The notes below the pieces were generated by a model. The model ran no database searches, was not told where the DNA came from, and was given only the letters and a program-made list of their open reading frames with translations. DNA of 64,000 nucleotides, from NCBI GenBank assembly GCA_018857735.1, contig JABMCL010000313.1, positions 178,501-242,500 on the forward strand, in the 5' to 3' direction. This DNA is from Alviniconcha marisindica (lineage: Eukaryota > Mollusca > Gastropoda > Provannidae). This document shows, in pieces, positions 52,610 through 64,000 of the stretch (its first letter is position 1; each line of letters begins with the position of its first letter). The translations under genes and the position numbers were made by a program.

Positions 52610-53595
52610 CCTCCTCGAAGGGAGGCAGGGGATGCCGCCTGTTCTGCTCCTGCCTGGAATCTCAGGCCTGTTATTTATCATTGGCGGGAGCTGCCACAAG
52701 TATAATTTTTGTCACGACAAAAGATACTTGCATAATTTTGTCGCGACAAAAAACATGTGTTTGTTGTGACAAAATTATGTTTGTCGCGACAAAAGTTTTG
52801 TTGTGACAAGCATACTTTTGTTTCGACAAAAGACATGTTTTGTCGCGACAAGCACGAACATGTGCTTGTTGCAACAAAATTTTGTCGCGACATAAATGAT
52901 ACTTGTGGCAGCTCCCGCCAATGATAGTTATTTGATTTTCCTTTCGTATCTCCCATCTCGTTTTTCTTCCTAGGCCTCTTTCTATCTGGTCATTTTTCTG
53001 CTAATGGTCCATTCTCCTGCCCCCCTGCTCCCTCTCTCTATCACCATAAAGTTCTCCTACATTTTTTGTTAAGAGATGGGGTTTTTTTTTGTATGGCTCC
53101 TGGTGAGCTGCTCTAGATGGTAGTTGGTAGGTAGTATGTGCAGCTTGGTGCCAAATGGCACTGGTATTTAGCATTATGCATGTGTACATTTATATAGATA
53201 TATATCTTAAAAATAAAAATAAAAAATAAAAAAACGTATGGGGGTGGGGTCGGTGGTGGTGGATGTACTTTTCTCTATTTTGGTATTAATAAATCAGAAG
53301 GAACAGTCGAGGATATCAGCATGTCATAGCCTTATGTTTTGTTTGTTTGTTTGTTTTTAAACAAGGGAACTACTGTAGGGACTAACTCGAAAATTTGTGT
53401 TTGTGTATGTATATTTTGTTTAATACTTGTGTAGAGACTGATTTTGTAGATTCGACTGTCAAAGAGAAAGGGTTTAGGCTGTATGTATGTTATGTGAGAA
53501 GAGTTTTGAAATGTGCATTTGCTTATGACAGTTTGATCGTCCTGAGGTAACCCAGTACGGTTGACAGGACGTTGCAGTCCATTTATTAACAAACC
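52610..53595 (+). repeat. Composite retroposon-like repeat, copy C (interrupted)
   Basis: It begins CCTCGAAGGGAGGCAGGGGA and CTGGAATCTCAGGCCTGTTA, is interrupted by the MITE 52676-52926, then resumes GTTATTTGATTTTCC. It continues TGCAGCTTGGTGCCAAATGG, GATATCAGCATGTCATAGCC, TAGGGACTAACTC, GAAATGTGCATTTGCTTATG and CGGTTGACAGGACGTTGCAG. The nested insertion shows that this copy is older than the MITE insertion. Confidence 0.8.
52676..52926. mobile_element. 251-bp MITE built of nine palindromes
   Basis: It has 28-bp perfect terminal inverted repeats: 52676-52703 begins TATCATTGGCGGGAGCTGCC and 52899-52926 is its complement. A direct target duplication GTTATT flanks it (52670-52675, 52927-52932). 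The interior holds nine copies of a 12-bp near-palindrome, consensus TTGTCGCGACAA, starting at 52709, 52738, 52761, 52781, 52798, 52818, 52840, 52866 and 52882. No transposase is encoded. The minus-strand open frames over it (repeating C-R-D-K and F-V-A-T units) are translations of the repeat. Confidence 0.9.
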
Positions 53596-55817
53596 ACTCT
53601 CTTTCGCCCCCCCCCCCCCCCCCCCCCCCCCCCACACACACAAAAAAAAATATCTCTCCGTGTGCACATGCTTTGACCTTTCCATTGTGAGTGCTCTGTT
53701 ATTTCACAGCCTTGGTACTGGGACATACGAGTCCAACTTCAGCGTACATATTTAGGAATTGCTTTTAGTTTTAAAGCGCCCCTTGTCTCCCCCCCCCCCC
53801 CCCCCCCCCTCTCTCTCTCTCCCTCCCTCCCTCTCCCCCTTGTAAAACAAAGTTTGTTTTTGAGTTCGAGTTCTCTGTCTCACTGTGATGGATTGGGATG
53901 GGGGAGTTGGGGGGAATAGAGCCTGCTTGCTTTTTGATCAGGAACTGCTGCAGGCCCTTATGTACGAGATCGCAGAGAAGTGTAGCAGCGTGAAACGAAG
54001 ACGGAAATTGCCAGTTGGATCCCTTGAAGGCATGAGAACTGGGACATGTTAGGAATAGGAAAATGTCAGAAGGGAAAAACCCTGTTGTTTTGATTATCTT
54101 GAAGAACCGAAGAAAGCAAACAGTTTAGATCTTGAAGGCATACAAAGTATTTGCTGCATCATACTTAGGAAGAAAATGAAGCCCTTTTAGTCGAGCAGAT
54201 AAATTGTACGTTTTATAACCGTGTTTGTAGGATTGCCGTTGTGGCTATCGGTTTATTCAGTGCTATCAGCTGAATACAATAAGTGTAAAGTACTAAACTA
54301 AATGCTGCGCTCGGATTTTGTGCAGCAAAAGCTCACATTTAAGGTGCTGCAGGATTGTGACCAGAAATTAAGGCATGATGGCAACCCGCAGCTAGGTTGT
54401 GTTGTTTGGGAGTGTGACGATAAATCAAGGTAGTTTTGCACACGCGTATGAAATAAAAACTAATATTAAATAACTGCTCTGTGTGTGCGCGCCCCCCCCC
54501 CCCCCCCCCCCACCGCCGTTTTAAATTAAAAAAATCTTTATTACTTATGTAAACTTTAGCAATGTTAATTCGGAATTTCAGAATAAAAATATTCAAAAAC
54601 GTATTTCAGGTAAGATTATTGAACTGCGCCATCGTACTGGCATACAGCAAAGTGATCTGTGCAGATTCAACGATAGCTGATACCGCTGTGTGTGTATTGA
54701 CCGGGAATGTTGGATAATAAGATCGAGCTTGGTGTCCATTCAAGTCCAACTTAGCGTGACGCGCGATTCATGTCACCAGAACCCGGTACCTATGCTTGCT
54801 GACACGAGTGAACGTGTTTCGGCGTGGTGACTCATCCACAAAAAGCGGTTTTGAATTTCTTTGATTTGTCAGTAGGAGGGGTTTTGAACTGCATCCTAGG
54901 GCTGAATGTAAGAGTATGGGTGGGCTGATTGTGTGTGCAAGAGGGTTTGAAACTGAGAAAATCCATAACAAAGCAAGAGTCTCTTACGCATGCTAGATAA
55001 ACATTGACTGCGAATCACTGCTTCGGCGTCGAGGGAAAGAGGAGGTGGGGGAGGGGAATTTGACAAGTTATCACTCTCATCTTTACCTCCACGTAGTCGG
55101 TAAAGGAAGTGGAGGGTGCCACGTGCACGTTACTGCGGTAAAAGGCAGGAAAACCACAGTGATACTGCACTGCGGTACGGCTTTGCCACGCTCACGCTCA
55201 CACCCATCAGCAAAGTTGGACACGGACCGGAGGGATGAATTATTTGGCGTGGAAATTCACTTCATCTCGGATCGTATGCATGATTGATAGGAGGTCATTG
55301 CAATTCCCATGATCATTAAATCAGAGAGCCTTCCCATGACGCTCGTGAAGCGACGGACCACCTTTTCTGACAGTGTTGTGACGGATTGGTGCTGCTTCGT
55401 TATGACGTGTCAAATCTACACCCTGCATGGAGCGATACAGGCCAATGCGACTCGTTACTTTTCTTGATTTTTAAAACATTTTTTTTAATCGCCAATGTAT
55501 ATTTTCAAAATATCTTTCGACGGACCCAAAGGTTGAGTTGGTGTTGACATGTACAGAAATACCAAAGTTGCTTTGAAGCAGTCTTTCACAGCATTGAAAA
55601 TGGGGGAAATATTAGCGGATGGTTCATTAAAATTATAACAACATAACTAGTGCCTGTGAGGAAGAGTGCCTCTCACCGCGTGATGCATTTGATGATGAGT
55701 TGCTGATGCGTTAGGTGTCCGATGATGGCAGTGACAAAGAAAGTTCATCCTCATCGCATTCTTGTGGGAAGTGATTCATAAACCAAACACGCTTATTGAT
55801 TATATATCTCCTTCCCT

Positions 55818-55880
<63 letters not shown>

Positions 55881-56541
55881 CTATTATTGTGTAGATGATC
55901 GACCTTCCAGTTTGTGTCTGATATGTGAGGCGAGGCCACCCAGCACAAATAACGCTGTTTTGCACATACCTGCTGCTTAGGATACCTGCTGCTTAGGATT
56001 TGTTAAACAATCTGCCACCGGTCAGATTGACGAATTCCGGGGTGAACTGGTAATAAACAGTTAGAGGCAAGACATATACTACTGAAAGTTAGCCTCACTC
56101 GCATTTGAGGGGGGAAAATCGAAAGTGTGCAGAATGGAATAATATAATGAGAAAGCTTCAACTTTAGATAATGAGCATCTGGTGAAGAAATGACTGATGA
56201 TTAAAGTTAAATTATGAACAGGAGATAATCATTAAAGCTTTGTAGAGCTTTTTAACATGACATTGTGTAGATATGGCTTGCGATGCTACATTCTGGTTTT
56301 GAGTGTGTGAAGTGAGCTGAACATGAGCATAATTTTCCATCTGGTAATACGGTAATGAGTCAGAGTAGAGTAGGGGGAAGTGGAAGCGACGACTGTCGAG
56401 CTTTGATGAATGACGGGCATCAAAACTGCCCGCTCAGTCGAGTCTCTGTCCCGCCACCCCGCTTGTGTGGGTGCTCCCCCGACTTCATGATCTATCGATT
56501 ACACTCAGCCACTTTTGTTTAAATGATTATAACCGCTAGCG

Positions 56542-56612
<71 letters not shown>

Positions 56613-57148
56613 TGCCTCTCTTCCTCTCCCTCCCTCTCCCTCTTTGCCTTTCCCTCCCTCTCTCCCTCCCTCCCCCCCCCCCCCCCCCCCCCCACCCCTC
56701 CCCCCCTCTTCTCTCTCTGGCCACGGCTTGTGACGGATTCCCACAGGTCCCGCCCCTCCTTGGGGAACTAACGGCTGTCGCTTGCGTTTTTGCTGGCCCT
56801 CTGTCTTGCTTGGCGCGGTCTGTGTGCCCGGGATACGAATCAACTTGCACTCGGAAAATGAAGGATACGTTTTCAGAGTTATTTGTTGTGCTGGGGCTGT
56901 ACTGCAGTGCCTCATGAAATCGATGGTTATTCTTTCAGCGGCTGAATGCGCTGTTTCTTAAACCAAACACCGCGCGTTGACAAACTTGAAAACCAAGCGG
57001 AAACCCCGCTGGATGCCCAGCCGGCGCGTGTGACAGACCTGAATTTCATCTGTAGTGTACAAATACCCCTCCCCGCCCCCGCCCCCCACCGACTCTTACC
57101 AGCACACACACAACTACCCCCCCCCCCCCCCCAAACCGACTTTTACCA
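53596..57148 (+). other. Intron, no gene recognised
   Basis: Contains C27 at 53607-53633, C20 plus TC at about 53790-53820, a C20 run near 54491-54511, (AC)n at 55821-55878, a 16-bp tandem duplication at 55966-55997, TC tracts at 56541-56609, C20 near 56673-56692 and a C14 run near 57118. No coding or RNA signature. Confidence 0.4.
55966..55997 (+). repeat. 16-bp perfect tandem duplication
   Basis: ATACCTGCTGCTTAGG occurs twice in a row (55966-55981, 55982-55997) with no mismatch. Confidence 0.95.
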
Positions 57149-57157
57149 CCGTAAACA

Positions 57158-57232
<75 letters not shown>
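57149..57232. repeat. (ACGC)n/(AC)n microsatellite
   Basis: About eleven ACGC units followed by AC repeats, about 110 bp upstream of the RRM2 exon. Confidence 0.9.
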
Positions 57233-57233
<1 letters not shown>

Positions 57234-57345
57234 ACGTGCGTCTGTCTTGTACAGTAGCTACGTAATTTCTAGTTTTATGATCGTATACTATTTCCATGCG
57301 TTCTTCTTTGTGTGTCGTTCATGACGTGCTGTTTCTGTGTTTCAG

Positions 57346-57433
57346 AACACTACCATATCTTCGTAGGGGACCTCAGCCCAGATATTGAACAGCAGCAGTT
57401 GCGAGAAGCCTTTTCGCCGTTCGGCGATATTTC
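57346..57433 (+). CDS. TIA1: TIA-1/TIAR-like protein, internal exon (start of RRM2)
   Basis: An 88-nt exon from acceptor AG at 57345 to donor GTAAGT at 57434. Starting in phase 1, it codes K-HYHIFVGDLSPDIEQQQLR and then EAFSPFGDIS, ending in phase 2. HIFVGDL is the RNP2 strand of RRM2, the main RNA-binding domain of TIA-1, and LREAFSPFGDIS is its first helix. The match to Drosophila/vertebrate TIA proteins and the split final serine codon are as expected. The next exon (DAR-VKD..GYGFVSF type) was looked for to 64000 and not found. Confidence 0.96.
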
Positions 57434-58654
57434 GTAAGTAGTAGTCTCGTCTAGAACTCTTAAGAACTATTTTTATACACGTGTAATAGACATGAGTATA
57501 CTATACTATAATTATGTACCCCCCCCCCCCCCTCTTCCCCGACCCCTCCCCGTTCCCCTTTCCAGTATGGCTGTCCAGTTACTGCGTTAGTCGTGTTTCT
57601 TACTAGAAATAAATGGGTGACTCTACTACTAGTTTCAACACTCCCCGAAGCGATTCATGTCTGGGACCTTTTGTTGTTGTTGTTCTTGTTGTTGTTGCCG
57701 GTTTGTGTTTGGGGGCCTTTTCAAATACTTCTGAGATACAAAATGAGTGAAACACAACAAAAACGTATTTCACAACGACATACAGACCACTCCACCCCAC
57801 CGCACCCCCTTCCCTCAGTTGCCATAGACACCTCAACACACACACGTTTTTGTTTTTGTCCACCCCTCACGGATGTCCTTCATTCATTTGAAAAAGAAAG
57901 AAAAAAATCTTTGTAATGATTAGTGTTATGCCGACCGGTTGATTGAGTGTCCGGTCTTGTTGAAGACTAACGTTGCGATTTGTTTGTAGTTTCATGACCT
58001 TGACTTTGTTTCACGGTCACGTGAATGTCTTAAACACCACTGAAATTGTGTTTTTAAATTTTTGTCCAGTGTACTTTAAACGTTATATAGTTTCCACGTA
58101 CTTATAAGTAATTTTTAAAAAGCGATGCAAAATTATTCAGAATATAGTTTGTTTGTCTGGTTTGTATTTAATGGAAATAATTTGCATTAGGTTGTTGTTA
58201 TTTAGATTGTTTTTTGTTTTGTTTAGTTTTTTCTCTCTCCGGCTTTGCACTTAAATGTGAGTCATTGAGCGTAATTGCGCTTGTTTTTGTTTGTTGGATT
58301 GGTGTCATTGTAGGAATAACTGCATTCAGATCTCTTAGTAGCTATTCTTTGTACGAGCCAATCTGGATTGGAGTTTTCATCACCCAGGAGGACATTTTGG
58401 ACGTGTAACTACGCTGCGCCCGCCACCCCCCGTCCTCCTCTCTCTCTTTCTCTCCCTTCATCCTAAGGTTACATGAATTGTCAAGTCCCGTGGGTGTGAG
58501 AATATCGACAACCCTGCGCCCCTCCCAGTTTGAGTTTTCCCTGTGTAGGTTAGAGGTGGAGCATTGTTTGTGTTGGCTCCTTTTGATCAACACTCAGGCA
58601 TCGACTCTCGGGGTTTTGACGCCTGGCGTGTCGACGTTGATTTAACGTTGTGGG

Positions 58655-58762
58655 ATAAATTAGACGGAATGGTCGACGATACTAACACGTCCTAGCCTTA
58701 TGTGCTTTTTTCTTTCTTTCTTTTTTATCGAAGGGAGTAACTCTTCGAAAATGTGTGTTTGG

Positions 58763-58800
<38 letters not shown>

Positions 58801-58975
58801 GTGTGTGTGTGTGTGTTTTGTTTGTGTAGGGACTGGTTTTGTGGATTGACTTGAGAAAGGGTACATAAATGAGAACAGTTTTGAAATGTGCATCTGCTTA
58901 TGACGGAGTTTGGTTGTCCTAAGGTGACCCTTTCGGTTGACTGGACGTTAAAATCCAGTTACTAACTAACTAACC
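58655..58975 (+). repeat. Composite retroposon-like repeat, copy D (5'-truncated)
   Basis: It starts within the family at ATAAATTAGACGGAATGGTC and GACGATACTAACACGTCCTA. It passes GGGACTGGTTTTGTGGATTG and GAAATGTGCATCTGCTTATG, and ends CGGTTGACTGGACGTTAAAA, then ACTAACTAACTAAC. The (GT)n tract at 58766-58819 is internal. Confidence 0.75.
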
Positions 58976-59734
58976 AGTCTCAAGACATTTTCGTTATTAA
59001 AGTAGTTAAGCAATCACAAAATCGACAAGTGATGTTTTTTGTTTTATATTCTTAAGGAAAACACACAGAGAGAAAAGAAAATCACCCTGTAAGGAAAAGC
59101 GGCCAAAAAAATTAGAGAGGATTTATTGCTGTTTTGTCGCCTTCAAGATGGAGTGAACCATTAGTGCCCACATTAGGTTTTATTAGAGCATGCTTCCCAT
59201 CGGTCCCGCTCGCTGGACCGCTGGCAGCAACCAGACTAAAAGTCTCAAGAAATGAAAAGGGGAGGGGGGTGAGGGGAGGGCTGTAAGGTTAAAAAAACAT
59301 CGTCGAACGAGTCCTGCTCAGCACCAGATAGCCATCCATGCAAAACGGCCATTACGTTCTGACGGCCAGAGCAACACCCCGAGTGGATTAAGTGCTCTAT
59401 GATTGCGCTGCCAACATCACTTCCCGTCCCCTGCAGAAGGGAGGAGACTAGATAAGATGCGAGGCGCTTCCTCAGTTTCCTCGACCTCTGATGGCTGCTG
59501 ATTGGATTTGACGATCACAAGCCTGTATTTCTTTGAGTCTGATATTGAATTGTTATTTTTTTGAAGGTTAGGGAAAGGGGGATTCGCAGGATTAGATGTC
59601 CCCATTGTGATATCTGTGGTACACCCCTGCCCCCCACCCCCACCCCCTTTTCCTTATCTTTTTTTCTTAAGACCCCGAGGAGGCCTGTGGTGGGGCAGTC
59701 AAGAGCTTTTTGGTTAGGTCAATGGTTGTATTGC

Positions 59735-59815
59735 TTCCAGCTCTTGTGGAGTACTCTATCTCTTCGTCTTGAGTTCGATTTGACATGGCGTTAAAATCCA
59801 GTTACCAGCTCTGTG
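59735..59815 (+). repeat. Composite repeat tail fragment F
   Basis: TTGACATGGCGTTAAAATCC and AGTTACCAGCT match the extreme 3' end of copies D and E. Confidence 0.45.
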
Positions 59816-59839
59816 TCTGTCTATCCTTGCGTAATTAAA

Positions 59840-59841
<2 letters not shown>

Positions 59842-59916
<75 letters not shown>
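59842..59916. repeat. (TC)n microsatellite, about 75 bp
   Basis: Long TC tract, again with the pyrimidine strand on +. Confidence 0.95.
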
Positions 59917-59921
<5 letters not shown>

Positions 59922-59942
59922 GTGCGCGACGGCGCACATATG
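59917..59942. repeat. Perfect inverted repeat (11-bp arms)
   Basis: CATATGTGCGC and its exact complement GCGCACATATG flank a 4-base loop (GACG). It abuts the TC tract. Confidence 0.9.
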
Positions 59943-62900
59943 CACATGCACTGTGATATGCATGCACACTACGTACACGTACACGGGTGTGCGTTTACTT
60001 AAATGTACACCAACCACACTTACGTATCACGACCATCTGTGATCATGATCTGAGTAAAAGAAGAGGCCAGGGAAAACGCCAGAATGGAGCACGGAAATGA
60101 AGGAGTTGGTCGAAGCCAGAATTAAACGTCCAACTTTCTTTATATCAAACTGCCAGACCATCCCCACACCCTCACGACGCGTAAGGCGAGTCAGACATCG
60201 GAGCCGAAGGAGAGGGGATCATGGGGTTGGGTTGGGAGGAGTTGGGTGGTCCAGAATGTTTTCTACTTCTATGCGGCCGTGTAGGGAGGGCAGGGTTTAT
60301 GGCAAACAAGAGAGCAGCAGTGTGTTAGTGATTGGCGATGGGTCATTGCGGATGTGGCCGTCCCCACGGAGACCAAGGATCAGAGAAAATGGGAGGTCTC
60401 ACCTCCAGAGAGGGCTGCTGCTTTATAGCCGCTGTCAAACGGGGATATTGCTGAGGTGTCGGAGTCTCCAGCGTTGATCCCACTCTAGTCTCATTGTTGC
60501 CAGGACGACAACGCTCAGATCCCCCCCAACCCCACCCCACCCCCCTCCCTGTGCTGCCAGACTTTGACCAAGTTTGAAGTTCGGTAAAGTTCTGTGTGTA
60601 CCGTATACTTTTGTTTGTTGTGACGCAGTTTTGTAACTGCTTCTCCACTCCATTGATCTAAGCTCAGTTGGGGGAAGAAAGCACTTGCTCTTGGGACCAA
60701 AAATAAGCCGATTTTGCCTTTAATTTTGATTTGGTATAGTTATAAGTAATAGCCTATCCCCGACCTTCTTTACACTACACACACGCACGCACACTACATA
60801 TATATCTTTAATAGTTATATTTTTGTTGCTTAACATCGAGAAACGTTAGTATTATGGGACTGTCGGTCAAAAGTGTGTAGGTTTAGAGCAGGTTCTAAGT
60901 AATGGGTTTTAACACGAAACCCCCAACTATGACATGAAAAGTAGACCATCGGAAACTGTTCCGTAACATTAAACGTGGATGAAGTATGCAGGTTTCACAC
61001 AACCCGTACCTCATGCTGGCCCGCAAGCACAAAACTCCCATATTTATCCACCTACACACAAAAGGTCCGGGACAGGCCGAGTTTTTCATCTACAATGATT
61101 ATGGAGTGCGAGTCGGTCCCCGGCGTCTGGCCTTAGGACACCCCCGATTGCTTCTTTCACACGCAGCCGCCTCTTTTCGCGTGTGACAGAGTGCGTACAA
61201 CATGCACAGACTTCAGATGTCGTGGTGGGGATGTAAGTTGGATTGACCGAGAGTGTCTGTCCACAGAGCTATCAAAACGCGAGTAGGGTCCCTAGCTACA
61301 AGAAAAACATCTTTCATCCATTTGGCTAGCCCGTCCGGACTGCCCGAGAGCAGCAGACATGGCTGATCAATGTATTCCTAGCAGAAGCAAACATTTAGGA
61401 TGCGTGGTGGTGTAAAGGAAACCCCATTGATTTATGGATTTGTCTGTTACATTGATGCCGTGTTTGCCCGAGAGTCTTAAACATGGGCCTTGTTTTATCC
61501 TGCCTTGAAGCTGGTTATTGGGCCGCTTGTCAAATGGCTTGTTTAGTGGTCTTACACTTAACACGGCCCTTTCTGTCTAGAGGCTATCGGAAGAGTGTTG
61601 AATACAGAATAAATCAAGCCGGTTGCTCGTGTTCAGTTCGACTTTTTGTCAAAAGGATGACCTCCTTTGTGCCAAGAGGGAAGCCTTCGAATAAAGGAGG
61701 AAAGAAAGAAAGGAGCACTATAAAAAGTGTCCCATCAGTATAACAAAAGCCCTGGCCGTGTAGCTTTTTATGGCGATATAAGTCAAGAGGACGGGGTGGG
61801 ACTGGTTCTGGATCGATAACGTGGCCTTTTTCCCGTTAGTCTCGGGGAGTTCACAGGAGACCCCCGTTTCATCAAGTGCTTTTTGCCCCCCGTCTGTCCA
61901 AGGGCCGGTGGAGTGAAGGCGCGCACAATGCAGTCCTCGCTCAGATGGACTTCGCCTCAAAGGCAACAACTCAACCTTTGTCCGACTGCCTCCTTCCCCC
62001 TTCAGCCTGTTGCACGCCCCTCGCTCTAATTGTGCTCACAGAGTAATCAATTTGACCACTGTGCTTGTCATAATGCGAGACCTCTGGGTACCCGAGCCCA
62101 GGCACAAGGGAAATAAAACTTGGATGAAATTGGAATGTGCTCCCAACATTTTCCAGCTTCGTGCTTTTAGGCTGATGAGGCCGTGGAGGTGGCCTTTCTC
62201 TTGGGTCGAGGATAGACCCGGGCCCCGGCTCGTGCAGCAAAACACTTTCCTATTGCTTTTCCTCGGCTCGTCCTCCCCACCCCCTGCCCCCGCCCCCTGC
62301 CACCTAATGTGGCGTTAGTTGCCTTTCCCCTGAACACGTTATACGCTTGGCCAGCTCATCTCATCTCGCCCAGCTTGCTTCTGCTGTAACGTGAAATATA
62401 ACAGACTGTTCGAACTTAGATGTCTCTGGGCGTGTGTGTGTGTGTGTGTGTAACGGGGGGCGGGGTGGGGTGGGGTGGGGGGGGGGGGGGGGGGCGTCCT
62501 TCATGGGAATCATCTGTTTGGTCGCTTTAATTAAACATTGAAACCTGACCCCTTGTTAAAGGAGTGGCTTAGCCAGCGGATGGAGGGATTCGTGACTGAA
62601 GATGATGGCAATTTAGATGATTAGCGAAATTATAGTACAGTATCGGCAGGATTCTTATCGAACATTTTTTGTTTTTGTTTTTAATTAAAAAATGAAAGAC
62701 GCGCTCCTATAGCTCGATTTTATTTATTGAATTAATATATATATATAAAAAAGAGAGGGGGGGGGGGGAAGAGCCGCCCCCCGCCCCCAATAGACCTTGT
62801 AGACAGTGGGTCACGTGGTGGTGAGGGGGGTGGGGGTAGTCTTGGTGTGTTATGACGAATATCGGGCTTAATGTCTTTGTTCGACTCGCTTTGCTTCTCT

Positions 62901-64000
62901 GTGGTTCACTAATTCGTTCAGACTCGTTTTTCCAGTTCCTCTGGTTATACAGGTAGGTAGTGTTTTACAGATCTAATTGTTGTTACTTAGCGTTTCACCC
63001 GTTGGCAACGGACTTCAGAATTCAGAAACCATTGTTGAGAGTTTGCGGCTTACGCAGATGACGATGCTGCACATTGGAATAATGATTATATTCGTCATTG
63101 TGATTTACCACCGAACCTTCTTGCCTTTAGGGGTTGGTTGTACACACTTGCCGACTCGTACAGGCGGGTGTCTGCCAAAGAGAACACACTGCCGTTAGAA
63201 GACGTGTTGGAAACCTCCCTTTGTGTTGGCCCTTTGTCCTTCCTTTTGTGTCCCTTCTTTGAAGTGTAACTGCTGCTTAGTCTTACCTTTCTTCTCCACT
63301 CCTGTTAATTGGTTCTGTTGTTTCATTTCCGGTAGAAAGTCTGAACCATGGCAGGCTAACAAGTCTGTGTGTAGCCAGCCATATAGCCAGAATGAAGGCG
63401 GCCAGCCGACGTGGGAGCAGTTAGTTTTGTTGTTGTTGTTGTTGTTGTTGTTGAGCTGATAGCACCAGGACTAACTCTTCACGATGGCCCATCATGGTCG
63501 GAAGGGTTAGGTTGATGGTTGTCATCTGTTGTACCCGATCAAGAAATTTGTAAACCACGGGTTTGAACTGATTATTGTGGCTTTCATACCAGACGTTGTT
63601 GCATCAGCGGGGGGCCTTGTCTTTTGCATATAAAATAATTATGATGGGCGAAGTTGTTGATGTTATATAATATCTGAGTCACTTTCTCTGTCTGCGGCCG
63701 TTATGTTGTCAGTGTACATGTGCATCTACGCTGGATTCCTGGAAATTTGCGATTCCAGTACAGTATTATTCCGAGTTGCATAACAAGAAATGATGATGTA
63801 AACAAGCAGTGTGCTGGCTGCCGGTAAGTAGTGTGGCGTGCAGCCAGCCAAGGTGGCCACCACAACACAATCCTGCAGCCAGTTCTCCCTGCCATTACAA
63901 ATGCTATTGATTGTCTGCTAGGATACGTGACGCCAACTGCAATCCCATCTTTTCAACATCACACTTGCTATGGATTCCGTTTGAAGATGGTAGGGAGGGA

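Larger units (their letters stand above)
51870..57345 (+). other. TIA1: TIA1 intron (about 5.5 kb)
   Basis: A phase-1 intron with a GTGAGT donor and a GCTGTTTCTGTGTTTCAG acceptor. It carries TC and C tracts (52453-52572), composite repeat copy C with a nested MITE, and several microsatellites. Confidence 0.9.
57434..64000 (+). other. TIA1: TIA1 downstream intron, partial (more than 6.5 kb)
   Basis: A phase-2 intron from GTAAGTAGT. No RRM2-completing exon was recognised, so the intron runs past the window. It contains composite copy D and tail F, a TC tract with a palindrome, (GT)n near 62434-62452, poly-G near 62477-62494, a G12 run near 62758-62768 and (TTG)n at 63427-63454. Open frames such as 60097-60477 and 62010-62318 have no recognisable domain. 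Confidence 0.75.

Noticed and set aside
60986..61186. 66-codon frame considered as a missing RRM2 exon
   Set aside because: It has none of the expected GYGFVSF or DAR-VKD residues and no phase-2 acceptor, so it is not the next TIA1 exon.

Overview
This is a gene-poor window of animal nuclear DNA, almost certainly from an invertebrate and probably a mollusc. That taxon call is an inference from the coding exons, the retroposon tails and the dense long (AC)n, (TC)n and poly-G/C tracts; nothing in the sequence names the species. The one gene I can support is an orthologue of the RNA-binding protein TIA-1/TIAR (Drosophila Rox8), on the + strand. Three internal exons are visible with correct splice sites and compatible phases: 5791-5886 (end of RRM1), 51812-51869 (last strand of RRM1 plus linker) and 57346-57433 (start of RRM2). 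The first exon(s) lie upstream of the window. The rest of RRM2, RRM3 and the C-terminal tail lie downstream. Everything else is intron, including one of about 45.9 kb between the first two exons.

The most interesting candidate is inside that giant intron. A CpG-dense stretch (from about 24.66 kb) leads to an ATG in good context at 25852. It opens a 19-codon reading frame that ends in phase 0 at a strong donor (25909). It would splice in frame to the phase-0 exon at 51812. This predicts an alternative promoter and first exon giving a TIA protein that lacks nearly all of RRM1 but keeps RRM2 and what follows.

Layout. 1-11.8 kb: AT-rich and CpG-poor, with the first exon, a tRNA-derived SINE, fragments of two non-LTR retrotransposons, and dispersed and tandem repeats. 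11.8-29 kb: CpG content rises; microsatellites, a cluster of retroposon tails, a tRNA-like element, then the CpG island and candidate alternative exon. 29.3-30.3 kb: an 888-bp stretch with no CpG, matching two adjacent foldback elements with terminal inverted repeats. 30.3-51.8 kb: intron with microsatellites and copies of a composite retroposon-like repeat. 51.8-57.4 kb: two exons; the intron between them holds another copy of that repeat, itself interrupted by a 251-bp MITE built from nine near-identical palindromes. 57.4-64 kb: intron with a further repeat copy and microsatellites.

Most open reading frames of 60 codons or more are translations of microsatellites, homopolymers or chance open frames, and are not annotated as genes. 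No rRNA, CRISPR or bacterial-type feature was seen. All statements are from reading the sequence by eye; no alignment or database search was run.
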